From Adiantum capillus-veneris (lineage: Eukaryota; Streptophyta; Polypodiopsida; Polypodiales; Pteridaceae), in NCBI GenBank assembly GCA_014529385.2, contig CM043942.1, positions 53,694,647-53,758,646 on the forward strand: a DNA stretch of 64,000 nt, in the 5' to 3' direction. Positions 48,995 to 62,087 of this stretch are shown here, piece after piece (the stretch's first letter is position 1; each line of letters opens with the position of its first letter). The notes under the pieces were generated by a model. That model was not told the origin of the DNA and searched no databases. It saw nothing but the letters and a program-made list of their open reading frames with translations. The translations under genes and the position numbers were made by a program.

Positions 48995-49782
48995 AAGTAG
49001 TAGTTCAACTTGGAACAACAACTAAGAGCAGTCATGTAGCACAAGGCTCCATCTGAAGGCAATAAATCACAAAGAAGAGCCAACAAAAGCCGATCACAAC
49101 CAAGGGTGATACAACCTTCAAATAGATACCTCGTCTTCTACTGCAAAAACAAGGTTTTTACAATGGAATTAATCAGATCTGGATACCAAAGCCTAGTGGC
49201 CATCAAGTCATCGAGAAAAAAGGACAAATGAAAAATGCAGTCACACAGGGCCCAAAAGCAAGATGGGTTCCAAAATTGCTATTGGAAACTCAAACATAGA
49301 GCACCCATGCATATCTACAACCGCTTCTCATGGGAGATAAAGCAAAGGCTCCACCAGTCCCTGCTACAATCGTAGAAATTATTTCACAAAGTAGTAGTTC
49401 AACTTGGAACAACAACTAAGAGCAGTCATGTAGCACAAGGCTCCATCTGAAGGCAATAAATCACAAAGAAGAGCCAACAAAATCCGATCACAACCAAGGG
49501 TGATACAACCTTCAAATAGATACCTCGTCTTCTACTGCAAAAACAAGGTTTTTACAATGGAATTAATCAGATCTGGATACCAAAGCCTAGTGGCCATCAA
49601 GTCATCGAGAAAAAAGGGCAAATGAAAAATGCAGTCACACAGGGACCAAAAGCAAGATGGGTTCCAAAATTGCTATTGGAAACTCAAACATAGAGCACCC
49701 ACGCATATCTACAACCGCTTCTCATGGGAGATAAAGCAAAGGCTCCACCAGTCCCTGCTACAATCGTAGAAATTGTTTCACA
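48995..49782. repeat. 394-bp tandem duplication
   Basis: The unit starting AAGTAGTAGTTCAACTTGG at 48,995 repeats at 49,389. By eye only about half a dozen bases differ over 394, so the duplication is recent. Confidence 0.95.
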
Positions 49783-51150
49783 AAATAGTATTAACATACG
49801 ACAAATAAATCAAGAGGAGCAAAAGTATGCCAACATACTTGACAAAATGGTGACATCAAAAGACCAAAACAATGAAGGAGGCCTAAATCTCAAAAATCTA
49901 TAAAATTGGATTTCTGGTCTTTAATAAATATGTCCAAGTTGCCATTGAAAATACATTTCATAAGAGTCAGAGTCGAACAAGTGAGCCACTAAATGAGCAA
50001 GGTGTTAGTCCCAAAGATTCATGTAATATTCTCTATGGGCTAAGAGTCTTAGCTATTGTAGGTACTACTCAAGCTGGAAGACTTGAGCATATTTACATTT
50101 TGTCGCTCATGCTGGTATATGTGACCATAAGAGTCAAAGTCTATGTATTCTATATCTAATGAAGTGAAGGAAGAAGCCCAAAAGACACTCATGCACTAAG
50201 CACAATGAAGTATGAGTGAAAAAGATTCTACATTGAAAACCCTTCTTGGAAACGTGGAAGCTATTGTGACATCCTTTGATGTTACATGTGCTACAATTGT
50301 TTTTTGAAGCACCCGTCACCTCCATCTTTCACATTGCATGCTTTTGCTTGGAATTTTTTTTCATATGCATATAGAATGTCCCATAATTGACACTTTCATT
50401 AGATACTCTTCCTTTGTTTATTCCAAGTACTCACCTTGCATCAACAAGTACTTCAAGTCCAACTGCTCAACTCTAATAAGAGTGTATATCAAAGGTACTT
50501 TTTTCCCACGGGTTTTTTTCCCTTTGGTCATCTAAGTTTTAAACCCAAATCTAAAAACACTCATCACCATCCTCTTGTAGATATTCCTTCTACATCAACA
50601 ATAAAGAAATGGCTACCCATATCAATCATCAAGAATTAGAGCAACAATTGCACATCTCAACTATGCTTGTCAAGAGAAAATCATATCTTCAAGGCTAACA
50701 ACACAACTTTATTAAGAAATGAGAAGTTCAATAGGAGAGCTATCAACAACAATCATCAAGAGCTCGCACTGTGCTTCAAAGTTGTGTGAATTATTGCAAA
50801 GGACTTGATTGTAGCAGTGGAACGTGCAGGCAAGATCCATCATAAAGTCAACGAACCAAGTGGCTCAATTTCCAAAAGGGCTACAACACCAATAGCCATA
50901 TTCCTTGCCAAAAGTGGCCACCAAAATTAGAATGTGCAACGAAATGCAAAATTGCATCGACAATAGAAGCCCAGCGCACGTATCAACGAGAACACAATAA
51001 ATATGAATCACACAAGGAAGGGAAGGTGTCATCAACTACAAAGCAGTTTCAAAGCTAAAGGCTGGCCTTGAAGGAAAACCTAAAGATCACCCTAATGACC
51101 AGGTTGGACATGGTTGTGTCAAGGGACAACACGAGCTAGGAAGGGGGGAA
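49783..51150. other. non-coding interior of the terminal-repeat element
   Basis: AT-rich sequence without supportable genes; short frames lack known domains. Confidence 0.4.
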
Positions 51151-51329
51151 CGTTTGGCCATTTCAGCATACGGGTAGGTACCCACCTAGCCGGAAATTAT
51201 ATTTTCAATGTAATTGTACTCTCTTATTTTTTTGAGATGGCGAAGCTACACTACGTGTAAATCTGATCCCAGAGTAGCAGGTCGATTCCTTTAGTTTGTA
51301 ACTCTATCATCATATCTATAAAGGCCCGT

Positions 51330-51976
<647 letters not shown>

Positions 51977-51980
51977 TTTT

Positions 51981-51998
51981 TGGCGCCGCTGCCGGGGA
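51981..51998 (+). promoter_or_regulatory. gypsy-2 primer-binding site
   Basis: TGGCGCCGCTGCCGGGGA directly after the LTR end is the well-known tRNA primer-binding sequence of Athila/Tat-type plant gypsy elements. It fixes the element orientation (plus) and the LTR end. Confidence 0.88.
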
Positions 51999-53018
51999 AT
52001 CGCCCTGCACTAAGCCCAAGAGGCACTTTGTGCTTCTCCTATGAGTTGTTTGTAGTAGGAAAGAAGAGGAAGAGGAAGAGGAATGAGTTGTTTTTCTGCA
52101 AGTTGTTAATTTCTGTATTGTCTGCAAGTTCTGTGATTTCTGCATAATGTTGTGTTTTCTGTTTGCACAATTAGCAGTCGTTAGCTTGTTTGCAGTGAAT
52201 GAATAAGTAGGAAGGCAGTTAGCAATTTCTGTTTGCACACAGTCTGTACACAGTTTTCTGTCAAGGTTTGCCTACACACAGTCCTTGCACAGTAAGGTAG
52301 TGAGAGAGGAAGTAGGTGGACAGTTAGCTCACTGTCAGTAAGTAGTTAGCAGAGTGGTTAACAGATTAGTTAGTAGATTAGTTAGTGGTTAGCAGCACTG
52401 TTAGTAAGTAGATAAGGTAGTGAGTTGTCTGTGAGCTGTTGATAGAGAGGTTAGGTAGGTGTTGACAGTGTGTGTGGCCAAGAAAGGGTCACCTAAACCG
52501 CACGCGGTCGTCGCCTTTAAAATTCAAAAAAAAAAAACCAAAAATATTTAAGCGTGAGTGACTGGGGGGCCACACTAAAATTCTGATCGGGATCAGGACC
52601 ATTTCCCCAAGCCCAAGCCCAAGCCTCAGTCCTCAGTCTTATGATATATACTAAACTCACTCTTATATATATACCCTACCCCCTCAAGAGGGAATGAGAG
52701 CATGTGGGGAAAGTCCTCCACTCTCCTCGCTTCTCTTCCCACTTGCACCCTTAGACTTTCCAATTTGGGCCTAGTTCCTGCTAGAAATTGACGGTTTTAG
52801 GGATTCCGAGGGCATAAAGTGACCAAACGGAGGGCTGTAAAGCACGGCACGTCCCTCTGACCGAGACGCTCGTTTTGAGCTATCATACGTTCTATTCTAT
52901 AGCTGGGTCAGAAAAAAAAGGACAAAAAAAAAAAAGATTTGGGTTGCAAAACACCCAAAAATACTAGGTGAGCAGCCTTCACGGGCACTCACTGACACTT
53001 CTAGGGGATCCAAGTCAT
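51999..53018 (+). other. gypsy-2 5' untranslated leader
   Basis: About 1 kb between primer-binding site and gag. It has many degenerate TTAGTWRGTAG and GTTAGCAG repeats at 52,320-52,460 and A runs near 52,905-52,935. No gene. Confidence 0.6.
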
Positions 53019-55566
53019 ATGAACCTACGCTCTGGGCGAGTGTTAGAGAACGAGCATATTAGTAGTTCCTCCATTTACGCGGGCACCCATTATTCCTCCA
53101 CCCTAGGTTCTGGACCTTCGGCCGGGACTCAAGGTAGCGCGACCCAAGATCCTCATATCGCGTCTAGTGATTCTTCCTCTGACTACGGAGTCATGGAGGG
53201 GTATTCTACACCAAACCCTGATAGTTCAAGTCAAGACATGCATGCCATGGGCCCACGGCCCGGGTCCAGCGTGTTTAGCCGCTTAAAAGAGACCCTTAGT
53301 AGAGTTACTCGCTCCGAACATGCGGTTAATGAAATAAATGAAGGGAGTGGGGAAGTAAATTCGTCATTCATGCCTAAAATAGACCCTATGATTCTTGAGA
53401 GTGTGCATGTGAATGTTCCATCCACTGCACCTCCTAATCCTTTAGGACTATCTCCCTCTAAGGTTCTACTACCCGATGGTAGGAGTCTTGCCGAAGTGCA
53501 AGAGATCGAACGCTATATGCAAGCGACAAGGGAGAGGGAAATTGAGAACCTACGAAGGCTAGAACAAAGTCGAGCCCTGAAAGAAAAGGCTCCTATGACA
53601 ACAATCATGCCAGCCGAGCAACCGAGTGCTCCCAAGGTAGCAGTCACGGAGGGGCAAGCAATGGGGAGCAATAATGCTTCCACTTCAAGGGAAACCTCTA
53701 GCACGCCAGGCCTAGATGGGATATTCCTAAACGAAAATTGGGAGTATGACCTACAAGCAGAAGCTTTAACTGATCGGTACACAGGACACACCTATCATGT
53801 GGGTTGGTTAGATGTTCTACAATCCACATCGGGTGCTACTAGCATAGATGAGCAACAACAAAAAGTCTGTGATGTCCTCCATAGGATTGTCGAGTTAGAA
53901 AGACAGAACACAGGGATCAACATGCCTTCAACAGGCCTAATGAGATTCTTGGATACGGGAAAGGCCAACCAACTAACCCTGTCACAAATGGAGACTCCCT
54001 CAGTGAGCCCCATTGATCCTCCATATGTTGTTTCGCCAGGAGCCTCAGTACAATCTGAGCCCACAAGTAGCAGCTTTACCCTCCCAGATCTAGCTCATCT
54101 TTCTCTTAATGACACTACGGATACCATGCATATCCCAGTGGTGAGCATGACAAGAAATACACCATGGAGTTCATTTGTTAACACTGCGCCGATGCCTAGT
54201 AGCACAGTGCCCCCAACTATACCTACATGTATGTATCAATCATGTGCACCTGTCGTACCTCAGCCTCATGTAGCTCCTACACCTCCGATTATTCCAAGAG
54301 CTTAAAATCCACAATGGAATTATCCAAGCTCTTATACAAGTGGAGCATGCCATTTAATAATAACATGCCATATAAGGTACGCCCTATGCCTAGGGCCACG
54401 CCTGTAAACTTTGGACCACCGTCTGGTACACCACCATACGAAATATGGGACCCAAGAGCCGCGCGTATGCCAAGGCCAAGGCCAACTCCCATCTCACATG
54501 TGGTTCCAGGAGCACATACACCCATTATACCTGCTCAAATAGGAGATTTGGCAGCATTTGCTCAAACTATCGATCGCTCTATTGCGGAAAACATGCGTAG
54601 TGCACCTGATAGAGAGCCTAGGAGCAAGGCAATTCAAGTAGCTAAGCTCACACAGAAATTCAGTGGAGACGGAGATGCTAGAAAGCATATGGAAGTCTTT
54701 GAACATGTGTGCGATTCCTTGGAAGAGCACAATGAGCTACATAAGTGTAAGCTTTGAGTTTGACCCTAAGCGGAAAGGCTGGAGATTGGTATAGAACCTT
54801 AAGAGTAGAAGAGAAAACGATCTACTCTACTCTTAGGAGACTGTTCTTAAAAGAATACATACCAGAGGGAGTACTTTGGGGTGTAGCCTCTCAGCTCCAG
54901 AAAGCCCAACGAGAAGAAGGTGAATCCGTGAGAGACTTCATTAGTCGCCTAAAGAATTTGAATTCTCGATGCAATCCAAACGAGCGATTCAACAACAACC
55001 AATTGCTCGATAGATTCATTAGGGGACTATGACATGAAAGTATCTATAATGGCCTAGTCATTAGAGGTATCACTACTTGGGAAGCAGTCACCATGAATGC
55101 AATCCAATTGGAGGATAATTTAATGATTGCAGGAGAAAGAGTGTCTGCCGAGCCGAAGTCTAGTAGCTCGCAAGCATCAGGGCATGAGCCAATGAAGATA
55201 AAGCCAATCGTGAAAGAGCAAAAGATATCTGAGATGACTTTGGCAGATCTCACCAAGGCCATCCAAGAAAGCCTTAGGGGTAATCGTGCTCCACAAAACA
55301 CTCATATGTATCCAAGAAGGGAGCAACAATGGTGCTCAATTTGCTTGGGTCCACGTACTACGAGTGAATGCCCTACTTTCAGAGTAAAGTTTAACGGGAC
55401 TTGTAACGCGTGTGGTAGGTATGGACATCAAGCGAAGGATTGCCTAATGCTTAAACGCATCATGGAAAATAGACCACCTATAGCTTGGGCAGACTCACCT
55501 CGAGTTCCTGCATTGATGCCTACCCCACCCATGGAGCAACAGTTGCCATTACACATGGTCCCCTAA
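53019..55566 (+). pseudogene. gypsy-2 gag with zinc knuckle
   Basis: The structural protein of gypsy-2. The most likely start is ATG at 53,019 (MNLRSGRVLENEHISS); the frame is open further upstream only from a GTG. A long Ser/Pro-rich N-terminal part runs to a stop at 54,303. After a frame change come KLTQKFSGDGDARKHMEVF, LSGKAGDWYRTLRVEEKT, EYIPEGVLWGVASQLQKAQR and ESVRDFISRLKNLNSRCNP, the retrotransposon gag core. CNACGRYGHQAKDC (about 55,400-55,441) is a CCHC zinc knuckle. There is a frameshift near 54,757 and a TGA at 55,030. Coding stops at 55,564, where LINE-C is inserted; pol is not in the window. Confidence 0.88.
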
Positions 55567-55593
55567 CCCAAAATGTGGTCCAAACCACCCGTG

Positions 55594-57700
55594 TGGCCCG
55601 TGCGTAGAGAGAGTTGGGACAGAATTAAGCGTCGAGAGAGAGGGCCAGTACGTTAGAGAGAAGTGGGAGGAAATGTAAGCGTAAGTGGAGCGAGAGAGAG
55701 AGAGAGAGAGATGAGAGAGGAGAGAGAGGAGAGAGGAGGAGAAGAGAGGAGAGGAGGAGAGAGGAGAGAGAGAGAGATGGAAAAAAAAAACCATATGTGC
55801 ATAATGTGGAAACATATGTGTGCATACTGTGGTCCCGTTGGCGGTGATTAAGCATGAGAAAAGCAGAATGATAAGGCCGACCCCTTTGAGGATGCCATTC
55901 AAAAGTGCAAAGAAGAAATGACGGAAACCATTAGCAAGATGAATCGCAACCTATGGGGCACAATATAAATGCTCGAAGGACGCGTGTTGATCCACGAAAG
56001 CAAGATAAATGCACTGGAAGATCGTGTGATGGCTCAAGATGAAGAGATTGCGTCACAAAGAAGGATCTTGCCGAAACACGAAACACACTTGAAGAGGGAG
56101 AATTGCAACCCTCAGTAATAGAAGAACTAAACACGATCAAGCAGCAAGTACGGGCCATCAAAGAGGGAGAAGGAGCCACACAAAGAAATGACGACTTCTT
56201 GGGTGGATGTTATTACAAAGACTCAACAGAAGGCGGATGAAGCCGAGAAATGGATCGAGGTTGCCAAGAAAGGAAAAGGTAGGGAAATAAAGTCCGCGTC
56301 CACACCCACTATTATTAATCCGACACTAGAGGAGGAGCAAAGAAGACGTGTGCACGCTTTACATGTCAGAATTTACAATTAAAGATAAAGATAATGTGGA
56401 CGAAGAGGTAAAAGAACTCATGGCTTTGATGGGGGGTCATGAAACGATGCACACAAGAGCTTGGAGAGTGGGCAACAAGAAAAATGGAAGCAATGGGGAA
56501 ACCTCTAAAGAAAGGGCACTCATTCTTCGTTTTCCTCCATGAAGCGGGGACTTTTTGAAGAAAAGGCCAACTCTTAAGAAGACGGGCATCTTTCTCGGGA
56601 TGATCTTACCTCTCGCAGATCGCTCATATGCAGGAGCTAATGCCGGAGATTAGAGCGGCAAAAGTGAAAAAGGCAAGATTGCTTTTACCGAGATGGAAGA
56701 GTGGTAATACTGGAGTGACGCGCCATATGACAATGCGAGACCTATGGGACCACACTCAAAAGTTGCCGCCTAGAATTGTAATGGATCTATGCGCCTTGAT
56801 GTGGGTGCTTTTGAGGATAGTTTTACTCGAAGAGACATCATCTTCTACTCTAAGACACATCAAGACCCTGGGCAATCTATGCCTCACATCAGTGGATACA
56901 GATGGGAGACAGCTTGTAGACAGGAGATGGGAGTACCTACAGATGGGAGCACAGTGGATTATGTCATGGCACAGCCGAGTGTCATCTCTAGTATCCAGGT
57001 TCTCACGCGGTTGGACCCAGACCTGTTGGGGTGGAATGGATCATGCCCTTCTGTCGATGACCATCTCTTTTCAGTTTAATGTAGCACACAGTCCACGAGC
57101 AGCAGCACCACCTCGCTACACCTTCACGCGGGAGACAAACTCTGTATATATAGAGGGATCTACAGACGGCTGCGCATGAGGAGCCAGGGCGACCTCTGGA
57201 GGAGCTTACTATTGTACTGACACAGACATTACATGATGCAGCAGTAGAGGCATACCCACACACTCAGCCTGAGCAGAGACGCCGTTCTGGGAGATGCCGC
57301 AAAATAGTTGGTATGATGTGGAATGAACGCAAGACTAGAGCCAGACTTCAGAGGGAGGTGCTTTTGGGGGACATCACTCACAGACAGTCATAGCGACACC
57401 TAGTGCAGCGGAAGAAGAGGGTTATTATTGGCTCGCCTAGAGCAGGATCTATACGAGCTATTCTTGAGTCAGGACACACGTGAGGCATGAAGGCTCTTTC
57501 ATGAGAACTCTCCCCCTGCCATTACCTCTACAGAGGCCTGGGGCCAGTACGCATCATCTTTGTATACAGTTCCTGGACAGACGCCCCTTCCCGACCCTCC
57601 AATCCATGCCCACACGCATGTGCTTTTTTCACCGCTGAGATGGTGAAGAAGTCCATTGACAGGATGAGGACTGGGAGATCGTGACCCACCGTTGCTCCCC
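55594..57700 (+). mobile_element. LINE-C: ORF1 and N-terminal ORF2 of the LINE-A/B family
   Basis: Plus-strand copy that starts TGGCCCGTGCGTAGAGAGAG, with the same 5' UTR and ORF1 as LINE-A. ORF1 pieces include MTTSWVDVITKTQQKADEAE (56,188-56,382) and EFTIKDKDNVDEEVKELMAL (56,348-56,542). ORF2 starts near 56,765 (NCNGSMRLDVGAFED-like in broken frames). The endonuclease is internally deleted: sequence jumps from MGVPTDG to GSTVDYVMAQPSVISS near 56,940-56,980, compared with LINE-B. FFTAEMVKKSIDRMRTGRS near 57,630-57,690 is the last recognisable part. It interrupts gypsy-2 just after gag. No 3' tail is present. Confidence 0.85.
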
Positions 57701-57734
57701 AAGTGCCCACAGCTAAACCAGCATGAGTAATCAT

Positions 57735-58840
57735 CTACAAGCACAGAACAATCCTGCGTGCAATGCGTAATAACCAAATCCACACCAAAAACCGATGCAA
57801 AAAAGCATGTGATAGCCCAAAATGCAGCCATAGACCCAGTCTCGTGGGTATGTGAGTCTGTCTGCGAAGTAGGCTGCGTCTACCAATCCGAACTGTGTAC
57901 TCAAAGAATGACACTGTGCCCTGGTTAGTGTCCATCGCAGGCCAGCACCACTCGCCAAGATCCCAAGCAACCTGCGATAAGGGACGACCCTCCCATATCC
58001 ATAGCCACCAGCAAGGAGCCATATCCACTGATAAGTATGGATCCACCTCTCCTCCTCCCACAGGACCCAACAATGCGAATGGGTGTCCATGTATGCTGCT
58101 GAATCTCCTCCTGAGAGGCCGTGTGGGAGAACTGCAATCTGATGTGACCAAGGGTCCTGTCCTGCTCCACTGGGACAAAAAACATCCTAAGAGATGAGCT
58201 CTGCACCCAGATGGGATGTCCCCAACCGTCAAAGACAGCCACCCAGCCTCTATGCACGGGTATAATATGATCACCTCTAATAGCTCTGTCCCATAGCTCT
58301 GGAATAGAAGTATCAATCTCTGCCATACGTGTCGCTACCCCTCTGCCAATATGATACTCATCTGCCAAGAAATCTGTAGACACCTGTCTGGCCTCTGACC
58401 AAGTAAGCAAGGAGGCGGCAGGACCACTATCCCATATGGTCCAATCAATATGAGTCCGCATACCCAGCTGATGTCCCTCCTCATCCAACACATAGGAATT
58501 CCAGATAAGGGGCTGTCTCTCAATCTCCTGTAAGGAAGATGGAGGACGTCGCACCAACCCCCGTCTCATGGAATTCCAAATCTGAAAAAATAGAGCGTAA
58601 AAAAGGGGAGACGTGCCCAATCTGCAAGGGAGCATCACTGAAGATGAATCTAATCCCCTCCTCCCAGGAGTGCCCGTCTCTAGTGCCAAAACGAGGTGTC
58701 ACTGTATGTAAAACAGATCTGAAGAGTACCTTCCAAGTTTCATTGCCCCGAAATAGTCCTCGGACAATAAACTTGGTCAGTAAAGCTCTGCACTGCATCT
58801 CAGGATCTATGATACCAAGACAAGCGTAATGATCGTCCGC
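57735..58840 (-). pseudogene. LINE-D ORF2 C-terminal region
   Basis: Down from 58,798 the frames read FRGNETWKVLFRSVLHTV and PRFGTRDGHSWEEGIRFIF, then FSDAPLQIGHVSPFL and RGLVRRPPSSLQEIERQPLI, with a likely zf-RVT-type region in the shared stretch. The longest open part is 57,925-58,689 (254 codons). FFEYTVRIGRRSLLRR follows in another frame. It lies immediately after reverse transcriptase and is best read as the ORF2 tail; I could not identify a typical RNase H. The element's 3' end lies near 57,720 and its boundary with LINE-C is uncertain. Confidence 0.6.
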
Positions 58841-60656
58841 TAAGCAACACGCGCCGTAGTATCAGTGGACCCATCTGAGCCACCCCAAAGAAAGTTACAA
58901 ATCAAGCGATGTAACCTCTTCATGACGCCCGAATGAAGCATCCAGCAAGAAGCAATATACCATACCAATGCCAGCAAAACCTGATTCCCAACTAGTACTC
59001 TCCCTGCGAGAGAAAGGTGCTGCGAGGACCAATGACATAGTTTCCGTCTGAGAGACAGAAACACCGGCATAAACTGCTACTCTGAGGATACATCCAGACC
59101 AACCTGAAAACCCAATTACCGGCATGTTTGACCAGGCTGCAGCCAAGTAAAACCATCCTCTACACCCCATTGGAATGTCATCAGAGGCCACCAAAATCCC
59201 GTATGATTTAGACCACGTGATTGTGAGCACCACTGGCTAAGCAATACACATCCAAGACCTCCCGCATGGCTGTCAAATACTCAAGTACATACTGCACCAT
59301 AAGCAGGGTGTCATCAGCAAATTCCTGATCAACCAGATCTCTCTCCCCTGCAACCGGAAGAACCACTCCTCGAATGTCTGCATGCTGAGATCTAACACAA
59401 TCCGAAAGTGCCTCACCCACAAATAGATACATGTATACAGCCAAGGGACATCTCTGCCTAACCGACCGAAAAAGGTCAAAATAGTCACCAATCTAACCTC
59501 CTATGGTAATAGCACTCCGCGCTGATCTATAAAGTGCAGAAACCCCAGTGATCCAACCTTGGGGGAACCCCATATGCGATAAGGTTCCCTCCAAGAAATC
59601 CCAATCAACTCTGTCATATGCTTTCTCCAATCCAAATCCAAAAAAGCAAAGCTAGGGGGTTGCCAGTCGCCAACGCCCACTCCACAGCCTGATGATAGGA
59701 GAAAAGGTTATCCAGGATACATCTATCCTGGATAAAAGCCGTCTGAGACCCATGAATCAAATCCGGTAATAGAGGCCTTACTCTTGCTGCCAACAGCTTG
59801 GCCAATATCTTGTACATCGTAGGTAGCAGGGTGATTGGCCTCCACTATCACAAGGAAGTACAATCACCCCCCTTGGGTATAAGAGAAATCAAGCCAGAGC
59901 ACAATGATGAAGGCATCCGACCTGACACAAAAATCTGCTTGCAACCTGCAAATAAAGGCCCAGAAACTGCCTCCCAATGCGTCTGAAAGAACTGTCGAGT
60001 AAGACCATCATCCCCTGGGCAAGAGGTAGGATCCAAATCTGCAATAGCAGTCTGCAACTCCTCTAGAGTAAAAGGAAGCATCAAAGCATGACACATATGT
60101 GCTGTGACCGAGCGTCTAGTATGAGACCATACTCTGTGTCTCGCCTCTCGAATGGCACGCGTGGTAGTCTCTGCAGTGAAAAGCTCTCTATAGTAAGAGG
60201 TGGCAACCCTCATCACTGAATCTGGGTCTGCCGTCTGCAAGCAACCGTGCTCATCTAAGACAGCCCGAAGTGTCCTACCAGGAGGTCTCTCTCTATGAGT
60301 GGCAAAAAATGATGCATTCATCCTGTCACCCAAGGCAATCCATCGTGCAGCCTTCGAGTCGAAAACTCTCCTCTCCTCTCCTGAATCAAGCGGATCTCCT
60401 CCAGGATCTCCGCCTGGCACCCCGCTAAGAACCCATCACCCAGATAGAACTGTAACAATCGCTGTGTGCTGGTCAAAGGGGCTAGTAAAGATCTCCGTCT
60501 CTGCTCAAGGTCTCTGCGGCTGGACATGGTCCTCTCTCTACACAATACACTAGACTGATGGATACAATCAGCTAGGAAATCCGACTGGAAATCCTCCATC
60601 TGTATGCACTGAGAGGTCGGGTCAGCATGCCATATCCGTGAAATCTCCTCAGTCAA
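58840..60656 (-). pseudogene. LINE-D reverse transcriptase
   Basis: L1-type reverse transcriptase. 59,848-60,420 includes ARWIALGDRMNASFFATHRE, SCPGDDGLTRQFFQTHW and GLISLIPKGGD, the first reverse transcriptase block. 59,614-59,817 reads YKILAKLLAARVRPLLPDLI and HGSQTAFIQDRCILDNLF. 59,208-59,444 has LVDQEFADDTLLMVQ, the F-A-D-D catalytic box. 58,840-59,070 has SQHLSLAGRVLVGNQVLL, the thumb region of plant LINEs. Stops and frameshifts separate every block. Confidence 0.9.
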
Positions 60657-60783
60657 ATCTGCCTCCGAAAAGCTATCAAAATAGAAGCAGGATAATGATC
60701 AGACATAGATGTACCACCCCAAATGCATGTAGAGCCTCCAACAGAGGAAGCCCACTGGCCCACATAAAATCTGTCCAATCGCT

Positions 60784-61433
60784 CTAACAATCTGCCACTC
60801 TATCTCCGTGAACCCCAAGAGAACTGCAAGAAGTGAGGCAATCGTGCAGAAGATGGAATGTGCCAGGCATCCACCGCGTGAATATGCAACAAGAATCTCT
60901 CCCAAGCAGTCTGCTCTGATGCTGCAATCGAAGTGAGAATCGGAGGCTGATCAGCTGCCTCAAATCCTCTGCTGACTCAACGTTGTTGAAATCCCCTCCA
61001 ACAATCCAAGAGTCAACCACTGGAAGAGCAGAAGTCAATCGCGTCCAAAATGCAGACCTAGCACGCGCTGTGGTCGGGGTATAAATACACAAGAAACCAA
61101 TGACTGAATCTCCAATCCGCACGGTAACATACAAGGCCCTGCCAGGAATCAAAATGCCATGCATAATGATGGAGCCGACATAGCGTGCACTCACCAATAT
61201 GCATACACCACAACTATTCTCATGCTCCCCAATGGCAGGCGACCAGAGGTCCGAGAGCCAACCCCCAGCAAATGTCCAAAAGGGCGTGCTAACTTGTGCT
61301 CCTGAAGCATCAAAATATCAACCGGCTTGTTGACAGCAGCTCGAAGCTCCGTGCCAACCCTTGCCTGTCTCTTTCTTGTAAGCCTAGCTGACCTCAATCC
61401 ATTTACATTCCATGATAGCACATGAAAATCCAT
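60784..61433 (-). pseudogene. LINE-D apurinic/apyrimidinic-type endonuclease
   Basis: ATG at 61,433 opens MDFHVLSWNVNGLRSARLTR, the N-terminal W-N-x-N-G signature. VDILMLQEHKLA has the Q-E catalytic Glu word. After a frameshift near 61,190 come FLCIYTPTTARARSAFWTRL and VDSWIVGGDFNNVES, the GDFN box. The region after 60,784 is broken. ORF2 starts here and continues into reverse transcriptase. Confidence 0.9.
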
Positions 61434-61628
61434 GAGAAACAGAAAAAGGTAGACAACATTGTCTCCGCAACCAAAAATCTGACACATCCACAAGGTTGAT
61501 ACATATATATATCCAGTGATCATCCAGTACTATCATAACCACAAGGCTGATACGTATATAGACCCACATAGCCATCAAGTACTCCACATAGTCACCATCT
61601 CTGTCTCTTCGAGGATGAGTCCCCAGAG

Positions 61629-62027
61629 TCATCTTTGGGAGAAGACAAAGTATCTTCTTTCCAACCACAAATAGCGAACATCTGCAAGCCACTGACTAAT
61701 CACTTTCTGCTCACAGTGCATTTTCTGTGCGGAATTTTTTACACCCCAAATCCTCATAGAGGAGGGCATGGAAAAACCATCCCATGAGTACAACACAATG
61801 GGCAAACAAAAGCAACACCCTCTGTCAAGCCACTCTAAGGCCACACAGCACTGCAGAAATATCTGCGACAAACAAGCAGCAGCTCCTGCATCTCCAAACC
61901 AATCCTGCAACTCTAGTAGAGTAACAGCATAGACAAAATCTAACACACGCCCCTCTGACCAAGTCTCCTTGCCGTGAAAGATGAGAAGGATCTCATAGGG
62001 CCTATCCTGCCACCCACCAACTGACAA
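61629..62027 (-). other. open frame between LINE-D ORF1 and ORF2
   Basis: A 132-codon minus-strand frame, GGWQDRPYEILLIFHGKETW to WLERRYFVFSQR, lying between the proline-rich end of ORF1 and the ORF2 start. It may be the true C-terminus of ORF1 after a frameshift. I recognise no domain. Confidence 0.4.
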
Positions 62028-62087
62028 GAGGAGCTGCTCCGCCTAGGTCTCTGCACCATGTAAACTCTGACCATGGAGGGGCCAAGC

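Larger units (their letters stand above)
48710..51290 (+). mobile_element. element with short terminal direct repeats (TRIM- or LARD-like)
   Basis: About 125-140 bases beginning YGTTTGGCCATTTCAGCATA occur at 48,710 and, in direct orientation, at 51,151; both end with AATCTGATCCCA and GTCGATTCC. AGGAAGGGGGGAA directly before the second copy looks like a polypurine tract. The interior has no pol gene but carries a gag-like stretch with QIWIPKPSGHQVI and KARWVPK (about 49,160-49,290), and a 394-bp tandem duplication. LTRs this short suggest a non-autonomous LTR element; the boundaries are approximate. Confidence 0.45.

Noticed and set aside
52968-53018. gag start at 52,968
   Set aside because: That codon is GTG. 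The first in-frame ATG at 53,019 opens the typical M-N-L-R-S-G start, so it was preferred.
57003-57263. Minus-strand frame in LINE-C
   Set aside because: It is antisense to ORF2 of LINE-C, which has recognisable endonuclease words on the plus strand.
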